From: Singulisphaera sp045290345
GTDB taxonomy: Bacteria; Planctomycetota; Planctomycetia; Isosphaerales; Isosphaeraceae
Length of the DNA stretch: 64,000 nucleotides
Direction: 5' to 3'
Assembly (NCBI RefSeq): GCF_045290345.1
Contig: NZ_CP155447.1
Location: forward strand, 7,750,001-7,814,000
The position numbers were made by a program, and so were the translations under genes. Below are positions 18,104 through 27,558 of the stretch, piece by piece. The notes below the pieces were generated by a model. That model was given only the letters and a program-made list of their open reading frames with translations. It was not told the origin of the DNA and made no database searches. The first letter of the stretch is position 1. Each line of letters starts with the position of its first letter.

Positions 18104-18298
18104 AACGGGAATTGAGTGCTGACATCTCTCCGGGCGCCGGCGTCGTTGGCGACGAATGGGCGCTCCTCGGGGTTGCGATCACACTTCTGGTCTGGCCGTT
18201 CCGTCGCGGGACACGCTCCCGATGACGGCGGACGGTTTTTCCTCTGAAGTCAAACGTTTCTATCTATCACGAGACCTTTTGTTTTCCAGGGTCGTTCG

Positions 18299-19594
18299 AT
18301 GCTCGATATCAAATATCTTCTGGCCAATGTCGAGGCCGTCAAACAGAATTGCCGAAATCGAAACGTCCCGACTGAGATTTTGGATGCCGTGGATTTCGTC
18401 GTCGAGTTGGAGCATAAGCGGAAGTCGCTCCTCCAGGAAGTCGAGGAAGTTCGACGGCTCCAGAATGCCAACGCTCAAGCGACGGGTAAGGAGAAAGACC
18501 CGGAGAAACGGCAGGCGTTCATCGCCGAGGGAAAACAACTTAAAGCATCGATCGGCACCAATGAGACTGAGCTCAAGAGCATTGATGGGCAGTTGAAAAG
18601 TTACCTGGCTCGGATCCCGAACCTCACTCACCCCGACGCTCCGGTCGGGGCCCTCGAAGAAGAGAGCCTCGAGCTTCGCAAAGTTGGGACGCCCCGTGTT
18701 TTCGACTTCAAGGTCAGAGACCACGTTGAGATCGGCAAGACGCTCGACCTGATCGACTTCGAGAGCGGTGCCAAGGTCTCGGGCCATGGCTTTTACTTCC
18801 TCAAGAACGATGCGGTTCTGCTCGAACTGGCGCTTCAGCAGTTCGCGATCCAGACGCTTGTGGCGAAGGGGTTTTCCCCGATCGTCACGCCCGACCTCGC
18901 GCGGAACCAGATCCTCGAGGGGATCGGGTTCACGCCAAGGGGAACCGAGACGCAGATCTATTCGGTCGAAGATTCCGACCTCAGCCTGATCGGCACCGCC
19001 GAAATCACCCTGGGAGGAATGCACGCCGATGAGATCTTTGATGAGGCTGTGCTCCCCCTGAAGTACGTCGGGCTCTCGCACTGCTTCCGGACCGAGGCCG
19101 GCGCCGCGGGGCGGGCGAGCAAAGGACTCTACCGGGTTCACCAGTTCACGAAGATCGAGATGTTCTCTTTCACGACGCCCGAGGCTTCCAACCAGGCGCA
19201 CGCCGAACTTCTCGCGATCGAGGAAGAGATCTTCACGGCCCTTGGCATCCCATATCGAGTGCTCGACATCTGCTCGGGCGATCTGGGAGGCCCAGCCTAT
19301 CGCAAGTACGATCTCGAGGCCTGGATGCCGGGTCGCGGTGAAGCCGGGGAGTACGGTGAGGTCACCAGCACCTCGGATTGCACCGACTACCAGGCGCGAC
19401 GACTCAATATTCGCTACAGGGCGACTGGGCAGAAGGGAACTCGATTTGTCCATACCCTCAACGGTACGGCGCTTGCCTTGAGCCGGGCCCTGATCGTCAT
19501 TCTCGAGAACTATCAGCGGGCGGATGGCCTGGTGGATGTTCCCCCCGTCTTGCAGCCGTATATGGGTAAAGAAATCATTGGCCGAAGGCCTTGA
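18299..19594 (+). CDS. serS: Seryl-tRNA synthetase
   Basis: A 431-residue class II seryl-tRNA synthetase, the usual length. The N-terminal tRNA-binding arm is a long coiled coil (about residues 30-100). Motif 2 is FRTEAGAAGRASKGLYRVHQ and motif 3 is LNGTALALSRALIVILENYQ; TAEITLGG corresponds to the TAE serine-specificity loop. It charges tRNA-Ser and tRNA-Sec with serine. The start MLDIKYLLANVEAVKQN is typical. The ribosome binding site is weak (AGGG about 8 bases upstream). The mgtE gene follows after 50 bases. Confidence 0.97.
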   Translation: MLDIKYLLANVEAVKQNCRNRNVPTEILDAVDFVVELEHKRKSLLQEVEEVRRLQNANAQATGKEKDPEKRQAFIAEGKQLKASIGTNETELKSIDGQLKSYLARIPNLTHPDAPVGALEEESLELRKVGTPRVFDFKVRDHVEIGKTLDLIDFESGAKVSGHGFYFLKNDAVLLELALQQFAIQTLVAKGFSPIVTPDLARNQILEGIGFTPRGTETQIYSVEDSDLSLIGTAEITLGGMHADEIFDEAVLPLKYVGLSHCFRTEAGAAGRASKGLYRVHQFTKIEMFSFTTPEASNQAHAELLAIEEEIFTALGIPYRVLDICSGDLGGPAYRKYDLEAWMPGRGEAGEYGEVTSTSDCTDYQARRLNIRYRATGQKGTRFVHTLNGTALALSRALIVILENYQRADGLVDVPPVLQPYMGKEIIGRRP

Positions 19595-19644
19595 GTCAAT
19601 AAGACGTGAGCCCCCCGAATGTCACGCGACCATGAGGGTACCGA

Positions 19645-21024
19645 ATGCGAAACCCGCTGCTGGTTCCCGACCTGCGCGAGTTGATCCAGGCCGGTGAGAC
19701 GGCGGCACTACGCGACTTTTTCAGCGATCACCACCCCGCGCAGGTCGCCGAGATGATCGAGGACCTCCAACTGGTAGAGGGGGACACGATCCTCGGCCTC
19801 CTCCCAGCGCGGAACCGTGCCGAGATCCTCAGCTACCTCGATACCGAGCGCCAGGTCCATCTGATCGAGTCGATGTCGCCGGCGGAGTCGGCCGCTCTAC
19901 TTCACCTGATGTCTCACGACGAGCGGGCCGACCTCGTCAACCGGCTCGACGAAGACAATGTCGACCGCATTCTCCCTCACCTGGCGCAGGCCGAACGCGA
20001 AGATATTCGCCGCCTCGCCAGTTATGAGCCGGGGACGGCCGGCTCGGTGATGACGACCGACTACGTCACGCTCGCTCCCCAACTGACCGTCCGCGAGGCC
20101 TTGGAACGGCTTCGCCATGACGCGCCTGACAGTGAAACAATCTATTACAACTACGTCGTCGATCCAAATCGCAAGCTGATTGGCTTCGTTTCGCTCAAGA
20201 CGCTGATCCTCTCCCGGAGCGCCTCGGCTCGGATTGGCGACATCATGCGGCACGACGTGATCTTTGCTCGGGTGGACGAGGATCAGGAGTCGGTGGCCCG
20301 CAAGATCGGCAAATATGACTTGATCGCCATTCCGGTCGTCGATACCACGGACATGCTGGTCGGTATCATCACGCACGACGACGCGATGGACATTCTCCGC
20401 AAGGAGCAGACCGAAGACATCCTCGCCTTCGGCGGTGTCTCGAAGGATGCCGAGGCCGACGAGGAGTCGTACTGGCAAGGGCGGATTGTCGAGGCCGTCC
20501 GGCGGCGAATTGGCTGGCTGTTGATGCTCTTTCTCGCGGGAACGATTACTCGCTTTGTTGTTCACTCGTTCAACTGGGTGGACGACCGGTTCCCGCTCCT
20601 CGAGTTTGATACCTTCATTCCCCTCTTGATCGGGACCGGAGGAAACGCGGGGAGCCAGAGCGTGGGAACGATCATCCGTGGCCTCGCTCTTGGCGAAATC
20701 CGCCCGGGCGACACCATCCGTGTTGTCGGTCGTGAAGTGCTCACCGGCCTCCTTCTGGGGATGCTGCTGGGGACCTTGGGGTTCGGCTTTACCTGGTTGA
20801 TCCTTGGCCATCCTCCGATCTTCGGAGCGGTCATTGGCCTGGCGATTTTGGGGATCTGTGTCTGGGCCAATGGCGTTGGGGCGTTGGTCCCCTTGATGGC
20901 GAGCCGATTCAAGATCGACCCCGCGGTCGTCTCGGCCCCGCTGATCAGCACGCTCGTCGACGCCACCGGTCTGTTGATTTTCTATTCGATCGCCATTCTC
21001 CTGTTGATTCGACTCGCCGCGTGA
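19645..21024 (+). CDS. mgtE: Magnesium transporter MgtE
   Basis: A 459-residue MgtE magnesium channel/transporter of full length. The N-terminal helical MgtE_N domain covers residues 1-125, two CBS domains about 130-260 (VMTTDYVTLAPQLTVREALE; IMRHDVIFARVDEDQESVAR), a connecting helix follows, and five membrane helices fill the C-terminus, with the pore motif GTGGNAGSQSVGTIIRG. It imports Mg2+ and is gated by cytosolic Mg2+ through the CBS domains. The creatininase-family gene begins 12 bases downstream. Confidence 0.96.
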   Translation: MRNPLLVPDLRELIQAGETAALRDFFSDHHPAQVAEMIEDLQLVEGDTILGLLPARNRAEILSYLDTERQVHLIESMSPAESAALLHLMSHDERADLVNRLDEDNVDRILPHLAQAEREDIRRLASYEPGTAGSVMTTDYVTLAPQLTVREALERLRHDAPDSETIYYNYVVDPNRKLIGFVSLKTLILSRSASARIGDIMRHDVIFARVDEDQESVARKIGKYDLIAIPVVDTTDMLVGIITHDDAMDILRKEQTEDILAFGGVSKDAEADEESYWQGRIVEAVRRRIGWLLMLFLAGTITRFVVHSFNWVDDRFPLLEFDTFIPLLIGTGGNAGSQSVGTIIRGLALGEIRPGDTIRVVGREVLTGLLLGMLLGTLGFGFTWLILGHPPIFGAVIGLAILGICVWANGVGALVPLMASRFKIDPAVVSAPLISTLVDATGLLIFYSIAILLLIRLAA

Positions 21025-21036
21025 GGAGGCTACTGG

Positions 21037-21780
21037 ATGCGCTTCGCCGAAATGACTGCCCCTGAGCTTCGTGGCCTCTCGCGAGAGAACACGCTGATCA
21101 TCGCACCGATCGCTGCGTGCGAGCAGCATAGCCGGCACTTGCCGGTCTTCACCGACTCGATCTTGGTGGCGGCGGTGGCCGACGCGGTCGAACGCAATCT
21201 GCCCGATCAGGTGTTGCTTCTCCCCGTGCTCTGGATGGGGGCGAGTGAACATCACTTACCCTTCGGCGGTACCCTGACGGCCTCGCTCTCGACCTATGAG
21301 CTGATGCTCATGGAGTTGCTGACCCCCCTGCTCCGCGACGGGTTCCGGCGGACCATGCTGTTGAACGGCCACGGCGGGAACATCGACCCGCTTCGCATCG
21401 CTTTGCGGCGGCTCGACGTTCAGTTCCCGCAGGCTGTGCTTACGGGCGCCGCGTACTGGGAAATCGCCGAGGCCGAGATTGCCGCCCTGTGCCAGGGACC
21501 CCGAAAGACGATGGGCCATGCCTGCGAGATCGAGACCTCGATGATCATGCATCTCCGCCCCGACCTGGTGCGCAAGGAGCAGATCCTCGACGATCCCGAC
21601 CCGAACGTGGGCGCGCTCCATTCCATCACCTGGGCCCGTGACTTCGGTCGCCGCACCCAACATGGCGCCGTCGGGCACCCCGAAGCGGCCGACGCTGACC
21701 GCGGAGGGAAGATGCTCGAAGCCATTGGGCGTAAGGTCACGGTGGTCGCGGAAGAGATTCTGAAGCTTCCCCTGAGCTGA
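21037..21780 (+). CDS. Creatininase-family amidohydrolase
   Basis: A 247-residue protein of the creatininase/creatinine amidohydrolase family (also including MftE-like peptidases). Metal-binding motifs are visible: CEQHSRHLPVFTDS with the E and H/D ligands, LNGHGGNIDPLRIAL, and the late Glu in GHACEIETSMIM. All appear present. Its place 12 bases after mgtE indicates one transcript, though a functional link with magnesium transport is not evident. The substrate is unknown; true creatininase activity is only one possibility within the family. Confidence 0.88.
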   Translation: MRFAEMTAPELRGLSRENTLIIAPIAACEQHSRHLPVFTDSILVAAVADAVERNLPDQVLLLPVLWMGASEHHLPFGGTLTASLSTYELMLMELLTPLLRDGFRRTMLLNGHGGNIDPLRIALRRLDVQFPQAVLTGAAYWEIAEAEIAALCQGPRKTMGHACEIETSMIMHLRPDLVRKEQILDDPDPNVGALHSITWARDFGRRTQHGAVGHPEAADADRGGKMLEAIGRKVTVVAEEILKLPLS

Positions 21781-21814
21781 GGGCCAGCCGGCTGGAGAAA
21801 TCCCGACGACCGGG

Positions 21815-21841
21815 CCGGCCGAACACCTGGAGTTCGGCCGG
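21815..21841. terminator. Hairpin between convergent genes
   Basis: CCGGCCGAAC and GTTCGGCCGG form a perfect 10-base-pair stem with a 7-base loop between the convergent ends of the creatininase gene (plus) and the membrane-protein pseudogene (minus). It lacks a U-tract but its position fits a bidirectional terminator. Confidence 0.55.
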
Positions 21842-21871
21842 TCGAGGGCGTTCCCTCGCCGAGGTCTTAGC

Positions 21872-22791
21872 CTAGGAATTGGTATAGAGTCGTCCCGCGC
21901 GTGTCGAAGTCGCCCATTTCGGCCGATAGCGGAACCAGACCAGGGCGTCGGAGTGGGCGTAGTAGGTGAGGCCGAGGACTCGGAACGAGACCATGGCCGA
22001 GTAGAGGGCGAAGACCCAGAAGCCCCAGAGGCCGACCGCGGCTAATCGAAGCGACGGGATCGCGAAGAGCACCGTCCAGAGGAAGGCGCCCGAGAGCATG
22101 ACGCTGAGGCCGGCGACCAGGGACGGCTGAACGTAGTCCCAGCCGATCCTTGCGATCGCGACGAGCACGGTGATCGGGTTGGCGGCGGCCAGGCTCTCGT
22201 GCAGCAGGGACGCGGCCAGAGTCATCGCGGCATAGCCGGCTCCCATGATGATCAGGTCGGCGAAGATGATCCGGTCGAACCAGTCGATATTGCCGCAGTA
22301 CATCCAGTAGAGCACGGTCGGGAACCCACCCACGGCCACCCCGAAGAGGGCAGCCCAGATCCAACGTCCGAGCCCTTCGGAGATCGTTTCCGGGTTCCAT
22401 TCAGGCCAACTCGGCTGATCGGCCTCGCCCATGGCGCTGGCGACCAGCATCTGGCCGAGGACGAGCAGGTGTAACCCAGAGTCATCGAGAAACTGAAGAG
22501 GAGTGGGAGGAAGATGGGCAAGGCCAGCAGCCCCAGCGCCCAGTCCGCGCGGCGGAACGGGTCGACGATTGCGATCCAGTCGAAGACGGGCAGTGAGAGT
22601 GCGAAGAGCACGGGGGGCATGAACACGAGCAAGGCCACGCCGGGACCGTCACAAACGGGATGAAGCAGGCAAGACATCAGGCCAGACCCGCGAAGCCGAC
22701 GCTGTCGGTCCCGTTGGCTACTCCTGACAGTCCGGATCTCCGCGATGGTCGGAACGACAGGTGCGTTGGGATTGTACCAGGCCTTGCGCAT
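21872..22791 (-). pseudogene. Frameshifted membrane protein, paralogue of the next gene
   Basis: The first part (start at 22791, MRKAWYNPNAPVV) runs in one frame to FSFSMTLGYT, then the homologous sequence continues from LLVLGQMLVASAMGEADQ in another frame to 21872. Compared with its paralogue (22793-23899), which reads SFTLLFLGRVITTSAMGE at this place, about 11 extra bases near 22465-22475 break the frame. The remaining parts align well: GRWIWAALFGVAVGGFPTVL against GRWIWAILVGGLLGGFPSVA. It lacks the zinc ribbon of the paralogue. The start codon follows the upstream stop by one base, so it was translationally coupled. Either a decaying duplicate or a sequence error. Confidence 0.75.
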
Positions 22792-22792
22792 C

Positions 22793-23899
22793 TCAGCCGC
22801 CCCACCTCGGTCGCTCACGAAACCAGCCCAACACCTGGGCATGGCGATGGTAGAAGAGCCCGAGCACTCGCAATACGACCATCGCCCCGTAGCAGAGAAA
22901 AACCCAGTAGCCCCAGTATGCCAGAGCCGAAAGCCAAGGGCTTTGGATTTCAAGAAGGACTGTCAACGCGTAGCAGGCCACGATCAGGAACGTCGCGATC
23001 ACGATCGAGGGAAAGAGCCAGGCCCACCCGACCCGCCAGATCGCCCGGATGACGGTCCCGGGGTGAGCTCCCAGTGGATCCTCATACAAGATTGATGCCA
23101 GAAGCGCGACTTGCCCGTAGATCGCCCCCACGGCGGTCAATTCCACGAGGATCATCGCGTCGAACAGGTCAACATCCCCACAATATAGCCAATAGGCCAC
23201 TGAGGGGAACCCACCGAGCAGTCCACCAACCAAGATGGCCCAGATCCAGCGGCCGAGCCCGTGGAGCATTTCCACCGGATCCCAGTCCGGCCAGCGGGGA
23301 TGGTGGACTTCGCCCATCGCGCTTGTGGTGATCACCCGGCCCAGGAAGAGCAGTGTAAAGCTCCCCAACGGCAGGAGCACGAGCCCGGAGGGGAGCAAGG
23401 CCAGCATGGTCGCGAGCGGCCCGACGCCGCTCCCAATTCCCCAGGTCTGGATGATCGACACGAGCGGGATCGTTGCCAGCCAGAACACCGGGGGCATGAG
23501 CAACAGAAGCGCGATCCCGGTCTCGCCCCAGAGCGGGTAGAGCAGGCTCTCGCGAAACCGGGTTTCCGGGCGGGCGGGAACCCGGATCAGCCCGTTCCAT
23601 AGAGACTTGCTGGAATGAGCTGACCCTTCTCGAGTCGAACGAACCCGCGAGGCGGAATAGCTCGAAGGCCGGCTCAGGGAGTCCGCCGTGAGTCCGTAGG
23701 CTCCGGCACTCGCAGTATGATCGAGTTCCGGGGCGGGATTCGCATGGATTGAAGTGGGCGACGCGGCTTCAGCGACCTTGGCGCCCGGGACCCGGAGCAG
23801 ACCGCCGCAGGCCGGGCACTTGCCGACGCGGCCGGGGACAGCCCCGACCGCTTTCAGCCTCATGCCGCAGGCACAGACCAAAATGGTGACGTCGGCCAC
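22793..23899 (-). CDS. Zinc-ribbon multi-pass membrane protein
   Basis: A 368-residue protein. The N-terminus carries a zinc ribbon (CACGMRLKAVG then CPACGG), then a low-complexity Ser-rich linker to about residue 110, then five or six membrane helices (IALLLLMPPVFWLATIPLV; LLPLGSFTLLFLGRVI; WAILVGGLLGGFPSVAYWLY; WLFPSIVIATFLIVACYAL; AYWGYWVFLCYGAMVVL). This layout is frequent among planctomycete hypothetical proteins. No catalytic motif is seen and its function is unknown. A frameshifted second copy lies directly downstream, starting one base after the stop codon. Confidence 0.8.
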   Translation of the reverse strand: MADVTILVCACGMRLKAVGAVPGRVGKCPACGGLLRVPGAKVAEAASPTSIHANPAPELDHTASAGAYGLTADSLSRPSSYSASRVRSTREGSAHSSKSLWNGLIRVPARPETRFRESLLYPLWGETGIALLLLMPPVFWLATIPLVSIIQTWGIGSGVGPLATMLALLPSGLVLLPLGSFTLLFLGRVITTSAMGEVHHPRWPDWDPVEMLHGLGRWIWAILVGGLLGGFPSVAYWLYCGDVDLFDAMILVELTAVGAIYGQVALLASILYEDPLGAHPGTVIRAIWRVGWAWLFPSIVIATFLIVACYALTVLLEIQSPWLSALAYWGYWVFLCYGAMVVLRVLGLFYHRHAQVLGWFRERPRWGG

Positions 23900-23909
23900 G
23901 ACTTCCCGA

Positions 23910-25232
23910 TTACCTCACCGCAAGGGTCTTGGTCTCTTCCGCTTGCGCCGGTGCCCGCAGGGTTTTCAGGAACGCGATGACCGCGTCGCGATCGACACCG
24001 GACATCTCCTTGAAGCGTGCGGCCACGTCGCTTGCCTCGCCCCCGTGCAGCACGATCGCGTCCTCGAGCGAGGCGGCGCGGCCATCGTGAAGGTAAGGGG
24101 CCGAGTCGGCCACGCCCCAGAGTGGTGCCGTTCGCCACTCGGCGGGAGTCGGCTGCTCCGAGACTGCGAATTTATCGTTGCGAACCGATGGTTGGGGGAT
24201 GATCGAGCCGTAGTAACCGGTGCTCGACTCGAGCTCGACCCCCATGTCATGCAGCAGCATGTCGGAGAAGATTCCCGCGATGGGCCCGAGCCTCTCCGAA
24301 TGACAATCCGCACAGCCGATCTTGGCAAACAACGTGTGTCCGGCTTCGACCTGTGACCGGCTCTTCGAGTCCGAGGGGAGGACCTGGGTGGGAGCGGCGA
24401 GGTCGCGGATGAAGTCGGTCATCATCACGCACTGCTCGTCCGTCAGGTCGGTCCCTTCCGACTTGTAATCGAGCTGTCCCAGGGGGACGGCCTGGGGGCG
24501 ACCGGGATTGGAAAGGCCCAGTTCGTTGGCGCAGGCGGCCTTGACGAAGTCGTTGAGCGTAGCGAACTCGAGCTTCCAGCCGAACCGACCGATCCGGCCG
24601 TCGGCCAGCCGGGCGATCCGTCCGCGAACCTTGGAGTCTCGGGCGCCATTGAGACCGACGAGTCGGGCCGCGTTGGAGTGCTCACGCTGGTGGGATAGGA
24701 GGGTCTCGTCCGCGACGGCGTCGATCAGGCCATCGCCGAACAAGGCCGGGGTATTTCGTTGGGTAATCACGACGTCGGGAGAGCGGGGTCGTGTCCGGTC
24801 GGTCAGCACGCTCAGGGGGATCGACGGTTCACGTGGGAGCGAGCTGTGAACCAGGTTTAAGGTTTCCTGGAAGGCCGGCCGAATCGCCTTTTGGTGAACG
24901 ACGCCTGAGGGGGGCACCTGGCTTTTGGTCGTGCTCGAGAGTCCGTAGACGGTTACGTTTCGAGCGACCGGTCCTCCGCCCCCGGCCCCGCCTTGATGAT
25001 GGCAGGCGAGACATGAGGTCGCGTTGAAGACAGGCCCGAGGCCGTCCCCTTTGGTCAGTGGATCCTTGACGGTCCAATCGTGATTGAACAGCGTGCGGCC
25101 TTCGGCCACCGATTCTGCACTGACCACCTTGGGGCCCGGCCGGCTGAGACGTTCGACGACTTTCCAGGCCGGGGCCAAGACCAACGCCAGGACGATCCAG
25201 TGCGCAGGGCGCATACGCGAACGTGCGGCCAT
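23910..25232 (-). CDS. Dihaem oxidoreductase / DUF1111 thiol-oxidoreductase-like protein
   Basis: A 440-residue exported c-type cytochrome of the DUF1111 (dihaem oxidoreductase) family, related to bacterial dihaem peroxidases. A membrane-anchor or signal helix (HWIVLALVLAPAW) precedes two CxxCH haem motifs, CLACH at residues 74-78 and CADCH near residue 307. Family motifs around them include GDGLGPVFNATSC, TPALFGDGLIDAV and RTAPLWGVADSAPYLHDGRA. Members act in the periplasm in electron transfer; the substrate is not settled. It ends 10 bases before the zinc-ribbon membrane protein gene, so the three genes 25232 to 21872 may be one unit. Confidence 0.9.
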   Translation of the reverse strand: MAARSRMRPAHWIVLALVLAPAWKVVERLSRPGPKVVSAESVAEGRTLFNHDWTVKDPLTKGDGLGPVFNATSCLACHHQGGAGGGGPVARNVTVYGLSSTTKSQVPPSGVVHQKAIRPAFQETLNLVHSSLPREPSIPLSVLTDRTRPRSPDVVITQRNTPALFGDGLIDAVADETLLSHQREHSNAARLVGLNGARDSKVRGRIARLADGRIGRFGWKLEFATLNDFVKAACANELGLSNPGRPQAVPLGQLDYKSEGTDLTDEQCVMMTDFIRDLAAPTQVLPSDSKSRSQVEAGHTLFAKIGCADCHSERLGPIAGIFSDMLLHDMGVELESSTGYYGSIIPQPSVRNDKFAVSEQPTPAEWRTAPLWGVADSAPYLHDGRAASLEDAIVLHGGEASDVAARFKEMSGVDRDAVIAFLKTLRAPAQAEETKTLAVR

Positions 25233-25378
25233 ATTCGGTCTCCCTCTCCGAGGCAGGTCGAGTTGCGTGCGATGTGAGTGACGTCTGTACGAGACGAAAG
25301 GTCGAGGCCAGCGCCGCGCGGGGGAGCTGGCCGGACGATCGATCTGAGCTGTCGATTCAGATCCGAACGGAATGGGGT

Positions 25379-25801
25379 TCAGACGGACGGAGAGGAGTCG
25401 TTTCCTCTCTTCCGGGAGGCGTCGCCGGTCATCTCTTCGAGGACCGACTGGACTTCCTTCGCCTGGCGGGCATCAAGCGGGTGCGACTTCAGCAGGTGGA
25501 GGACGAGCAGGCCGGTCTCACCCTGATAAAGCTTCTCGACCAGGTTGTTGACCCGTTTCTGGCGAACCTCTTGGGTCGTGATCGCGGGCCGGTACACGAA
25601 CGCAAGTTCGCTCCGGTCGCTGGTGACCACTCCCTTGGTCTCGAGCCGGTCAAGCAAGGTGGCGACGGTGGCGTAGGACCACTGACGCCCGGCGGCGCGG
25701 AGGGTTTCCAGGACCTCACGGACCGTGGCCTGGCCTCGATCCCAGAGGACCTTCAGTACATCGAGTTCCGAGTCGGGTATGGTCAGTGGACGCTTGGCCA
25801 T
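25379..25801 (-). CDS. BlaI/MecI/CopY-family transcriptional repressor
   Basis: A 140-residue winged-helix repressor. The N-terminal DNA-binding domain (PDSELDVLKVLWDRGQATVR; YATVATLLDRLETKGVV) is typical of BlaI/MecI, with a C-terminal dimerisation helix region (QEVRQKRVNNLVEKLYQG). These repressors are usually inactivated by a BlaR1-type M56 membrane protease. No M56 gene is next to it here; a divergent M48 metallopeptidase with an HELAH motif lies 380 bases away. A palindrome matching the known operator half-sites is found 113 bases upstream, so it probably represses itself and perhaps the downstream DUF1111 gene. Confidence 0.93.
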   Translation of the reverse strand: MAKRPLTIPDSELDVLKVLWDRGQATVREVLETLRAAGRQWSYATVATLLDRLETKGVVTSDRSELAFVYRPAITTQEVRQKRVNNLVEKLYQGETGLLVLHLLKSHPLDARQAKEVQSVLEEMTGDASRKRGNDSSPSV

Positions 25802-26181
25802 CGGCGGTCATCTCAAAAAGCAAACGGGTCAAATCCGCCCCAATCTCGCACCCCGTCGGGACGCCGCGAGGCCGGGGCCGGGACGGACCGTCTCTCCCGG
25901 CTTTCGTATCCTAAGACAACTGTCTCACAACGTCAACCCCCTCTCTTCTGACAAACGTCTGGATTTCAATCCGTGTCGTCTCGAACTCGTGAATCCCGAA
26001 ACTTTTAAGGTTGGAATTCGACAGAGCCTTCGGGGCGACTCAACTCATGCGGTTGACTGGGGTTGGCGATGCAGGTCGAGGAGATGTTCTTCGATTTTTC
26101 TTCTTCAGAGGTCTCGCGGAAATAACAAACTGGGATATCCTCCGAAGAAGATCAGGGATAATTTGAATCATTGAGGTCATC
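25802..26181. other. Divergent promoter region between the BlaI-like and M48 genes
   Basis: 380 bases that hold the operator-like palindrome at 25914-25925. I see no gene. The part 26000-26160 is AT-richer and should contain the promoter of the M48 gene. Confidence 0.4.
25914..25925. promoter_or_regulatory. Operator-like palindrome for the BlaI-type repressor
   Basis: AGACAACTGTCT is a 12-base palindrome apart from its two central bases. Known BlaI/MecI operators share an ACA-nn-TGT core within a dyad, which this site has exactly. It lies 113 bases upstream of the repressor start. Binding is inferred from the family rule and the position. Confidence 0.6.
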
Positions 26182-27468
26182 ATGATGGCCAGTTCTGGCC
26201 AACCGGTTGTCGACACATCGCGGAGGCGACTGATGGAGCGAGGGCAACCCCCCCGCGGGTTGCTTTGTCCTGGTTGCGGTTCGGGACTGGAGCCGCTGGA
26301 CGAGGTCGCGGGCGATGAGCATCGACTTCGTTGTGCGCACTGCCGCGAGACGTTTCGTGCGCGGCGGCGCGAGCCGACCGACGAGTTGGCCGCGGCTCGT
26401 TCCAACACTGAACCGCCGCCGCCAGGCTCCTTCTCGTTGTTCTGGCGAGGCATCGCGCTGCGCTGGCTGGAGAATGCGTACTGGGCCGGTATCCTCATCG
26501 GCGCGGCTGGTCAGATTGCCCTCGGGGGATTCTTGCCGGTCGTTCAGGGCTGGCTTCGTGACGAGGTTCGAGGTTGGGGCGGGGTCCTCGAGACCTTGGG
26601 TGGGGTTCACGTGATCACCGAGACGCGTGATCCTGACGCGGACCTGGGGCCGGTGCTCGCGCGGTCGGATGCCCCCCTGCTGTTCTCAGCGATGGATGAC
26701 GTTGCGCGTCGGATTGGGGTGAAGCCGCCGGGGCAGGTGCGACTGACCTATTTGCCTTGTTGCGGCGTCGTCGCCTGGGATCGTTCGCGAGCCCTGATTC
26801 TTGGCCTGCCGCTGTTACGCGTGCTCACGATGGCTGAGATGCGCGCAATCCTGGGGCATGAGCTCGCCCACTTGGCGCGGGGTGACGCGACCCGCGCGGC
26901 CCGCTCGGTTCGGTTCGTCGAAGGCTTGCGTCAGGCGCTCGATCGAGCCGAGGGGCAAGAGCACGGGCTGCTCGGGTATCTGGCGAGGACCTGTTTCCGC
27001 TGGTCCTCTCGACTCATCGGCCCGATTGCACGCGGGCAGGAAACGCGGGCCGATCGCTCGGCGGCCGCGATCGCCGGTGGCAGCGCGGCGGCTTCGGCCC
27101 TGGTGAAGGTCGCGCTCGTTCAGCCGCTCTTTCGCCAGGTTCTCGAACACTACAACCCCGACGATCCCGATGCACCCAATCTGTATGCCTTCTTCCGTGC
27201 CTTCTGGTATCGGCTCCCCGCCGAGGTTCATACCGCGATGCGCCTGCAAGTGCTGACCAGCAGGGACACGTACGACCCCGCGCACCCTCCCCTGCCCGAC
27301 CGCCTGGCACTTCTTCAATCCTATCCAGACCCTGCCAGCGCCAACGGGGACACGATCCCCGCCACCTCGTATGTCGGCGATCTCGAAACGCTCGAGCAGA
27401 TGCTCCACAACCGGCTCTTCGGCCTCCCCGCCATCGAACCGAGTGTCTTCCACAAGCTGAGGGTTTGA
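26182..27468 (+). CDS. M48-family metallopeptidase with N-terminal zinc ribbon
   Basis: A 428-residue membrane metallopeptidase. A zinc ribbon is at residues 29-54 (CPGCG ... CAHC). A membrane helix lies about 100-120, and the zinc-binding HELAH motif at 226-230 in RAILGHELAHLARGD. The third ligand is probably the Glu in GQETRADRSAA, as in HtpX/Ste24 relatives. M48 enzymes degrade misfolded membrane proteins or cleave regulators. It is divergent from the BlaI-type repressor, which normally works with an M56 protease; replacing that partner with an M48 enzyme is a possibility, not a conclusion. Confidence 0.87.
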   Translation: MMASSGQPVVDTSRRRLMERGQPPRGLLCPGCGSGLEPLDEVAGDEHRLRCAHCRETFRARRREPTDELAAARSNTEPPPPGSFSLFWRGIALRWLENAYWAGILIGAAGQIALGGFLPVVQGWLRDEVRGWGGVLETLGGVHVITETRDPDADLGPVLARSDAPLLFSAMDDVARRIGVKPPGQVRLTYLPCCGVVAWDRSRALILGLPLLRVLTMAEMRAILGHELAHLARGDATRAARSVRFVEGLRQALDRAEGQEHGLLGYLARTCFRWSSRLIGPIARGQETRADRSAAAIAGGSAAASALVKVALVQPLFRQVLEHYNPDDPDAPNLYAFFRAFWYRLPAEVHTAMRLQVLTSRDTYDPAHPPLPDRLALLQSYPDPASANGDTIPATSYVGDLETLEQMLHNRLFGLPAIEPSVFHKLRV

Positions 27469-27558
27469 CCCTTGAGAACACTCGGTCCTGGCCGGCTTGG
27501 ACGCTCAGCTCAATCAACAGTTGGGCGCGGAAGTACGAAGGCAAGTTCATCCCCGGAC

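Noticed and set aside
16251..18182. A 643-residue open frame on the minus strand opposite the M20 peptidase gene
   Set aside because: It mirrors the codon structure of a clear gene on the other strand. Long antisense frames are expected at this GC content, and the translation has no recognisable motifs.
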